Source of the DNA: Atopobium sp.
Lineage (GTDB): Bacteria; Actinomycetota; Coriobacteriia; Coriobacteriales; Atopobiaceae
Length of the DNA: 64,000 nucleotides
Assembly (NCBI GenBank): GCA_015258715.1
Contig: JABZHR010000001.1
Span: forward strand, 124,001 to 188,000
Reading direction: 5' to 3'
Position numbers and translations under genes: made by a program. This document shows, one piece after another, positions 59,598 through 64,000 of the stretch (position 1 is the stretch's first letter; the number at the start of each line of letters is the position of its first letter). Under the pieces are notes generated by a model. That model was given only the letters and a program-made list of their open reading frames with translations. It searched no databases and was not told the origin of the DNA.

Positions 59598-61397
59598 TTA
59601 AGCCTCGTCAAGTGCGCCGATATGAGCGCGATACATGGTTGCATAGAGCGGGCATGTCTCCATAAGCTGATCATGCGTACCCTCAGCTTCAATAGAGCCA
59701 TCGTTGACAACAACAATTTTGTCGGCATTTTGTACGGTAGAAAGACGATGCGCGATAACCACCAGCGTCTTACCAGCTACTAGCTTTGCAACTGCAGATT
59801 CAACCTCTGCTTCAGATTCTGGATCTGCGTAAGCTGTTGCCTCGTCCAGCATAATGATTGGCGCGTTTTTGAGCATTGCTCGAGCAATTGCTACACGCTG
59901 GCGCTCACCACCAGAAAGGTGACCTCCCGAGCCTCCTACAACCGTTTGATAGCCGTGAGGAAGTGATTGGATAAAGTTGTGGCAGCCAGAGGCTTTTGCG
60001 CAGGCAATAACCTCATCATCGGTGGCATCTTTTTTGCCCATTCTGATGTTTTCCATAATGGTTTCATCAAAAAGGTAACTATCTTGGTCAACATAAGCTA
60101 CGAGGTTTGCAAGTTGAGATGGACTGCAGGAGCGAATATCTTGTCCTCCAATAGAAACAGATCCTTTATTCGGATCCCAGAAACCTGCGATAAGCCGAGC
60201 AACAGTAGATTTACCTGATCCACTTGGGCCAACAAGTGCTGTAACTTGTCCTGGCTCAATGTCTAAAGTAATCCCGTGAATCACCTCATTGCTTCCGTAG
60301 GAGAAGTGAACATCGCTTAGCTTAATTTCAGTACCTTCAAGCGTGCAAGGAACATCAGCTCTCACCTGATCAGGGTAATTTAAGACCTCGGAAATTTCTT
60401 TAACAACAGAACCTACCTGTGCAAGAGAATCCATAAAGCTCATTGCTTCAAAGAGTGGCTGGAAAATACCTAGAGAAAGCACTGCGCACATGACAAACGT
60501 AGAAGGAGAAAGACTCCCCTGGAGCACAAACAGACATCCCAAAGGCAATACGGTTACGAGTGTTGCTGGAGCAATCGACAGCATGGCATCCTGCCAGATT
60601 TGACAGTGGCTCATCCAGTCAATAAAGGCATGAGCGGAGGCATAAACAGCTTTAGAGAACTTCTCGTAAGAACTTGCCGACTGTCCAAAAGCCTTAATTA
60701 CCTCAATTCCTGACACATACTCAACTGAAGCGTTATTCATCTCTTTGCCGGTTACGATAGTATTCTGATACCAGTACTCATAGTCTTTCATCATGCCTGA
60801 TAAACACGCTAGTCCTACAACAATGGTAAGCAACGCAGCAAGAGCAAGACGCCAATCCAAAATAATCAGATAGACAAAGACTGCAAATGCAGCCGTAAGG
60901 TTTGAAGTGAGCTCAGGAACTGCATGAGCAAGCGTGGTTTCAATGCTATCGATTTTCTCGACCAGAAGACGTTTGAGAGAGCCCGAAGGTGTATCAAGTA
61001 CATATCCCATTGGGATAGTTGTCAGCTTCTTTGCCACTCGGGTGCGCATGTTTGCAATTGTCACAAACGTTGCCTTATGAGAAACGATAGTTGAAAGATG
61101 GTGAAAAACTATTTTTACTAAATAACTAAGACCCGCTATAAGTCCCCAATACAGGTAAAACGACCATTCTTGAATTCCATTAAAGATACCAACCACCATG
61201 TTGCCTGCGGCAACGTAAGGAACCATTCCTCCCAAAACGCCAATAATGGCAAGGATAACAGAGAGCGCGTACATGCTTTTTCTGTCTGACCACTCGAGCA
61301 ATACTGCAACAGGATTTACTTCAGATTGCTGAGGATCTTGTTTTGTATTTTGGTTGCACTCAGTAGCTTGAATACTTTGGTTCTGACAATTTGCCAT
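59598..61397 (-). CDS. ABC exporter half, ATP-binding and permease (first of pair)
   Basis: A 599-aa partner of the preceding exporter half. A Gln/Asn-rich N-terminal tail (about 30 residues) is followed by six helices and a nucleotide-binding domain: Walker A GPSGSGKSTVARL, Q-loop YVDQDSYLFDE, signature LSGGERQRVAIARA, Walker B IIMLDEATAYADPESE, H-loop IAHRLSTV. ATG at 61397 is preceded by GGAGG ten bases upstream; the frame is open seven codons further to a GTG that overlaps this ribosome site. First gene of a two-gene operon. Confidence 0.93.
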   Translation of the reverse strand: MANCQNQSIQATECNQNTKQDPQQSEVNPVAVLLEWSDRKSMYALSVILAIIGVLGGMVPYVAAGNMVVGIFNGIQEWSFYLYWGLIAGLSYLVKIVFHHLSTIVSHKATFVTIANMRTRVAKKLTTIPMGYVLDTPSGSLKRLLVEKIDSIETTLAHAVPELTSNLTAAFAVFVYLIILDWRLALAALLTIVVGLACLSGMMKDYEYWYQNTIVTGKEMNNASVEYVSGIEVIKAFGQSASSYEKFSKAVYASAHAFIDWMSHCQIWQDAMLSIAPATLVTVLPLGCLFVLQGSLSPSTFVMCAVLSLGIFQPLFEAMSFMDSLAQVGSVVKEISEVLNYPDQVRADVPCTLEGTEIKLSDVHFSYGSNEVIHGITLDIEPGQVTALVGPSGSGKSTVARLIAGFWDPNKGSVSIGGQDIRSCSPSQLANLVAYVDQDSYLFDETIMENIRMGKKDATDDEVIACAKASGCHNFIQSLPHGYQTVVGGSGGHLSGGERQRVAIARAMLKNAPIIMLDEATAYADPESEAEVESAVAKLVAGKTLVVIAHRLSTVQNADKIVVVNDGSIEAEGTHDQLMETCPLYATMYRAHIGALDEA

Positions 61398-61719
61398 ACC
61401 AACACCGCCTCCTGCCACAAACTCACAATGTAGTGTCTGTTATTCAGGCTGGCTTTGACAGAGAAAGCAAGGCTTCAACTGCCATAAGTTAGCTATATAT
61501 AACTATTTAATAGTTTAAAACTGCTGAATAGCTAAAACAAGCTAGTTTTATAAGTAATCGGCAAGTGGTAAGCGCGCTGCCTGTAATTGAGACGTGTAAA
61601 CAATCCCATTAAAATACTTATGAAAGCTTAATCTAACCTCAATAATTGGTTAATCTTTATAAGAAACCATGTATCACGAAGACGAGAGGCGTCTTTAACA
61701 TCTCGAAAGGAAGCTGATC
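61398..61719. other. Divergent promoter region between ABC exporter and DUF4342 gene
   Basis: No gene found. AT-rich around 61490-61550. AACTATT(T)AATAGTT (61501-61515) is a perfect inverted repeat, an operator candidate. No clear -10/-35 pair could be chosen by eye. Confidence 0.5.
61501..61515. promoter_or_regulatory. 15-bp palindrome upstream of the ABC exporter operon
   Basis: AACTATT and AATAGTT flank one T. It is about 105 bp from the exporter start and 205 bp from the DUF4342 start. Confidence 0.45.
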
Positions 61720-62262
61720 ATGGAAAAGCTAGAAAAGGTTGAGGTAATTCGCGAGAAGTGCGGCGTAAGCTACGAGGACGCAAAGGCAGCACTTGACGCT
61801 TGCGATGATAATGTTCTTGATGCAATCATTTGGCTCGAGAAGCAGGGCAAGTCCACTAAGCAGACTGCAAACTATACTACTGAGTCAGCTGCACAGTCAG
61901 ACGTTTCTCCAGAAATGGAAGCAGCTCAAATTGCCTACCAAGAATCAAGCAAGAAGTCTGATTTCTCAGAGAATATGTCTTCTCTCTGGGAGAAGTGCAA
62001 AGAGCTGTTCCATAAAAGCGTAGAGACAAAATTTATTGTTACTCGTCGCGGTGAGCAGTTCATGGCCATGCCAGTAATTATTCCAATTGTTGGTCTATTC
62101 CTCTGGGGTGCTACATTCTGGCTACTCATCATTGGTCTCTTCTTTGAAATGCGCTATCACATCCAGGGAGCTTATCCTATTGTTGTTGATGTAAATGAGG
62201 CAATGGATAAGGCTGCAGATGCAGCGGGTTCCATCAAAAAAGATGTTATCGACAAAAAATAA
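61720..62262 (+). CDS. DUF4342 membrane protein with N-terminal UBA-like domain
   Basis: A 180-aa protein. Residues 1-45 form a UBA-like helical bundle (REKCGVSYEDAKAALDACDD then VLDAIIWLEKQGK), similar to that of elongation factor Ts. After a Ser/Thr-rich linker a DUF4342 segment follows with a single hydrophobic region (about 113-143, VIIPIVGLFLWGATFWLLII). The C-terminus is charged. It is 53 bp upstream of the two-component system and could be its target or partner; function unknown. GAAAGGA lies eight bases before the ATG. Confidence 0.85.
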   Translation: MEKLEKVEVIREKCGVSYEDAKAALDACDDNVLDAIIWLEKQGKSTKQTANYTTESAAQSDVSPEMEAAQIAYQESSKKSDFSENMSSLWEKCKELFHKSVETKFIVTRRGEQFMAMPVIIPIVGLFLWGATFWLLIIGLFFEMRYHIQGAYPIVVDVNEAMDKAADAAGSIKKDVIDKK

Positions 62263-62315
62263 AATGCAATTGGTTCCAAACCTAAAATAGAAAACTTCGA
62301 TATTTAGGCGAGAAA

Positions 62316-63020
62316 ATGATTAAGGTTCTTATCGTTGAAGACGAAGAAAAAATTGCACGCTTTGTAGAACTCGAACTTAAACATGAGGGCTATGAAGTAG
62401 ACAAAGCGCTTGACGGAAGAACCGGAGCTGAAAAAGCACTGTCAAATGACTACGACCTTATCTTACTTGATGTACTTCTCCCCCAGCTGAACGGTCTAGA
62501 AGTTCTTAGAAGGATTCGTCGCGAGAAAAACACGCCAACTATCATGCTCACTGCTCGTGATTCGGTTATGGATAAAGTTGCTGGTCTTGATGCAGGTGCA
62601 GATGACTACCTCACCAAGCCTTTTGCAATAGAGGAACTTCTCGCCCGCATTCGAGTGGCCCTCAAACATCACGAGGCAGACAGTCCAAGTTCTGCAGCAA
62701 TTTCTCATACAACTGCCACAAACACTTTTACAATCAAGGGTGTCTCGCTTGATGTTGACCGAAGAGAAGTCTGCGTTAACAACAATCCGATTGAACTTAC
62801 CACTAAAGAATTTGAAGTGCTTCGTATGCTTATGGAACACGCAGGTGTTGTTATGAGTCGTGAGCGTATTGCATCTGAGGCTCTAGGATATGAGTTTGCC
62901 GGAGAAACAAACAACGTTGATGTTCATATAGCTCATCTACGTGCAAAAATTGACGATCGTTACAACATCAAGCTGATTACTACCGTTCGTGGAGTCGGAT
63001 ATGTCATCAGAGAAGCATAA
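62316..63020 (+). CDS. OmpR-family two-component response regulator
   Basis: A 234-aa regulator. Receiver: KVLIVEDEEKIARFVELELK, phospho-acceptor Asp in DLILLDVLLPQLNG, conserved Thr in PTIMLTARD and Lys in ADDYLTKPFA. The C-terminal winged helix is LTTKEFEVLRMLMEHAG then NNVDVHIAHLRAKID and GVGYVIREA, of OmpR/PhoB type. The stop overlaps the downstream kinase start by 20 bp. The ATG is preceded by GGCGAG, part of the recurrent GGCGAGAAA motif seen in this window. Confidence 0.96.
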   Translation: MIKVLIVEDEEKIARFVELELKHEGYEVDKALDGRTGAEKALSNDYDLILLDVLLPQLNGLEVLRRIRREKNTPTIMLTARDSVMDKVAGLDAGADDYLTKPFAIEELLARIRVALKHHEADSPSSAAISHTTATNTFTIKGVSLDVDRREVCVNNNPIELTTKEFEVLRMLMEHAGVVMSRERIASEALGYEFAGETNNVDVHIAHLRAKIDDRYNIKLITTVRGVGYVIREA

Positions 63021-64000
63021 TCAATCCACCTCACAAGCGCATAAAAAGCCTTTCTTTACTCCCTCTGATTCCTCAACCGCTGGAGTTATTACCTGGGGAT
63101 TTTGGTGGCGTAAGCTGATGAACTACGTTGGCTTTAATCTCTTTTTGTTGGTGATTATTGCGCTGGTCTTTATTTATACGTATAACCAGCATGTTCCACA
63201 GGGCACTTTCTACCTGGGATTTTTTCCTACCGAGACTCATTCCATTTCATTTATCGGTTTTACTTTTTTACACGGACTTCCAAGCCTTAAATACCTTGTT
63301 CATGGCCCCACCTTTGGTGCCAAAATATTTGATTTGGGTGTAGATTTAGCGCACTTCTGGCCCCTGTATATTGCAATTCTTATCTGGGAAATCATTGATC
63401 TATTGTCATTCTTCGGTGATATGCGCCGCGTCAGAAGAGCTCTTCAGCCCCTTAATACACTTGCTCTTAAAGCAGATCAACTTGTGAACGTTGATGCACT
63501 TTCCACTGATTCCATAACAAACGACACTCTGGTAAAAGGCGAGAAAATCAAGAGTCTTGAACAGGCAATTGAAGAAGCCAATATTAACGCTCCTAAGATT
63601 CAAACAGGTGATCAAGACCTTGCCAGCATCGAGATTGCTTTGAATAAACTGCTCCGTCGTATGCAGGAAGCAAAGCTACAGCAGATGCGTTTTGTTAACG
63701 ATGCTAGTCACGAGCTCCGCACACCTATAGCGGTTATTCGAGGCTATACCGACATGCTTGATCGCTGGGGCAAAACAGACGAGGCTGTACTTGATGAGTC
63801 TATTGCTGCCCTCAAATCAGAGAGTGAGCACATGCATGACTTAGTTGAGCAGCTCCTCTTTTTAGCACGCGGTGATGCAGGAAGAAATACCCTTTCCAAG
63901 ACCCAGTTCAACCTTGCACGGATTACGTCTGAGGTCTGCGAAGAATCAGAGATGATTGATTCCAGCCATCGCTATACCCTTAAATTTAATCAGAGTGCGC
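63001..64000 (+). CDS. Sensor histidine kinase (partial, runs off the window)
   Basis: The gene starts at ATG 63001, with GGAG six bases upstream, and stays open to the window end (333 codons). Residues about 37-60 form the first helix (LMNYVGFNLFLLVIIALVFI) and a second helix lies near 121-140; the loop between them is a short sensor region. A HAMP-like linker follows, then the H-box RFVNDASHELRTPIAVIRGY with the phospho-acceptor His near residue 238. The N, G1 and G2 boxes lie outside the window. It pairs with the response regulator. Confidence 0.93.
   Translation, partial: MSSEKHNQSTSQAHKKPFFTPSDSSTAGVITWGFWWRKLMNYVGFNLFLLVIIALVFIYTYNQHVPQGTFYLGFFPTETHSISFIGFTFLHGLPSLKYLVHGPTFGAKIFDLGVDLAHFWPLYIAILIWEIIDLLSFFGDMRRVRRALQPLNTLALKADQLVNVDALSTDSITNDTLVKGEKIKSLEQAIEEANINAPKIQTGDQDLASIEIALNKLLRRMQEAKLQQMRFVNDASHELRTPIAVIRGYTDMLDRWGKTDEAVLDESIAALKSESEHMHDLVEQLLFLARGDAGRNTLSKTQFNLARITSEVCEESEMIDSSHRYTLKFNQSA

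Overview
This 64 kb window reads as chromosomal DNA from a moderate-GC Gram-positive actinobacterium, most consistent with the Coriobacteriia and the Atopobium/Lancefieldella/Olsenella group. That placement is inferred from gene style: a Tad pilus locus with very small pilins, a DUF6541 membrane protein, a tannase-like Tat lipoprotein, an RDAC-motif small protein, a dTDP-rhamnose pathway and frequent GTG/TTG starts with strong Shine-Dalgarno sites. No rRNA was seen. One tRNA (Phe, GAA) is present.

Layout. 1-3.4 kb: the 5' end of an unknown gene, a U32 peptidase-family protein and rfbC. 3.5-18 kb: a surface-polysaccharide region with two GT2 glycosyltransferases, a DUF2304 protein, a Wzx-like flippase, two LicD proteins, LicB, a LicC-LicA fusion with an N-terminal winged helix, rfbB/D/A, a large DUF6541 protein and tyrS. 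Together these predict an exported, rhamnose-containing glycopolymer decorated with phosphocholine. 18-34 kb: housekeeping and envelope genes (class A PBP, argR, a C39-like pseudo-peptidase, phosphoglucomutase, an RlmKL-type methyltransferase, kup, a HAD phosphatase, an ACT protein, a CarD-like regulator, a cyclophilin lipoprotein-like protein and a tannase-like lipoprotein). 

34.0-39.1 kb: an AT-rich accessory island beside tRNA-Phe. It holds a compact four-gene radical-SAM RiPP-type operon (RRE-like protein, radical SAM enzyme, 71-aa precursor candidate, small membrane protein), then decayed phage genes (KilAC antirepressor, a DUF7768-like gene and one unrecognised gene) and an XRE regulator. 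39.2-50.7 kb: a DUF2207 protein and a complete-looking Tad pilus operon (cpaB-tadZ-tadA-tadB-tadC-flp and pseudopilins) with almost every gene overlapping the next. No prepilin peptidase is present in the window. 51-64 kb: rsgA, a Ca2+-type P-type ATPase preceded by a tandem 23-bp repeat, D-lactate dehydrogenase, pyruvate kinase, a heterodimeric ABC exporter pair, a DUF4342 protein, and a two-component system whose kinase runs off the window.

Most interesting items: the radical-SAM RiPP cluster; the phosphocholine/rhamnose locus with a palindromic operator candidate; a 10-bp motif (GGKTTTCTCG, often followed by C) that recurs at least 11 times on both strands; and two hydrolase-like proteins whose catalytic nucleophile is replaced (Cys to Ser, Ser to Ala). 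Coordinates of short motifs and counts were made by eye.
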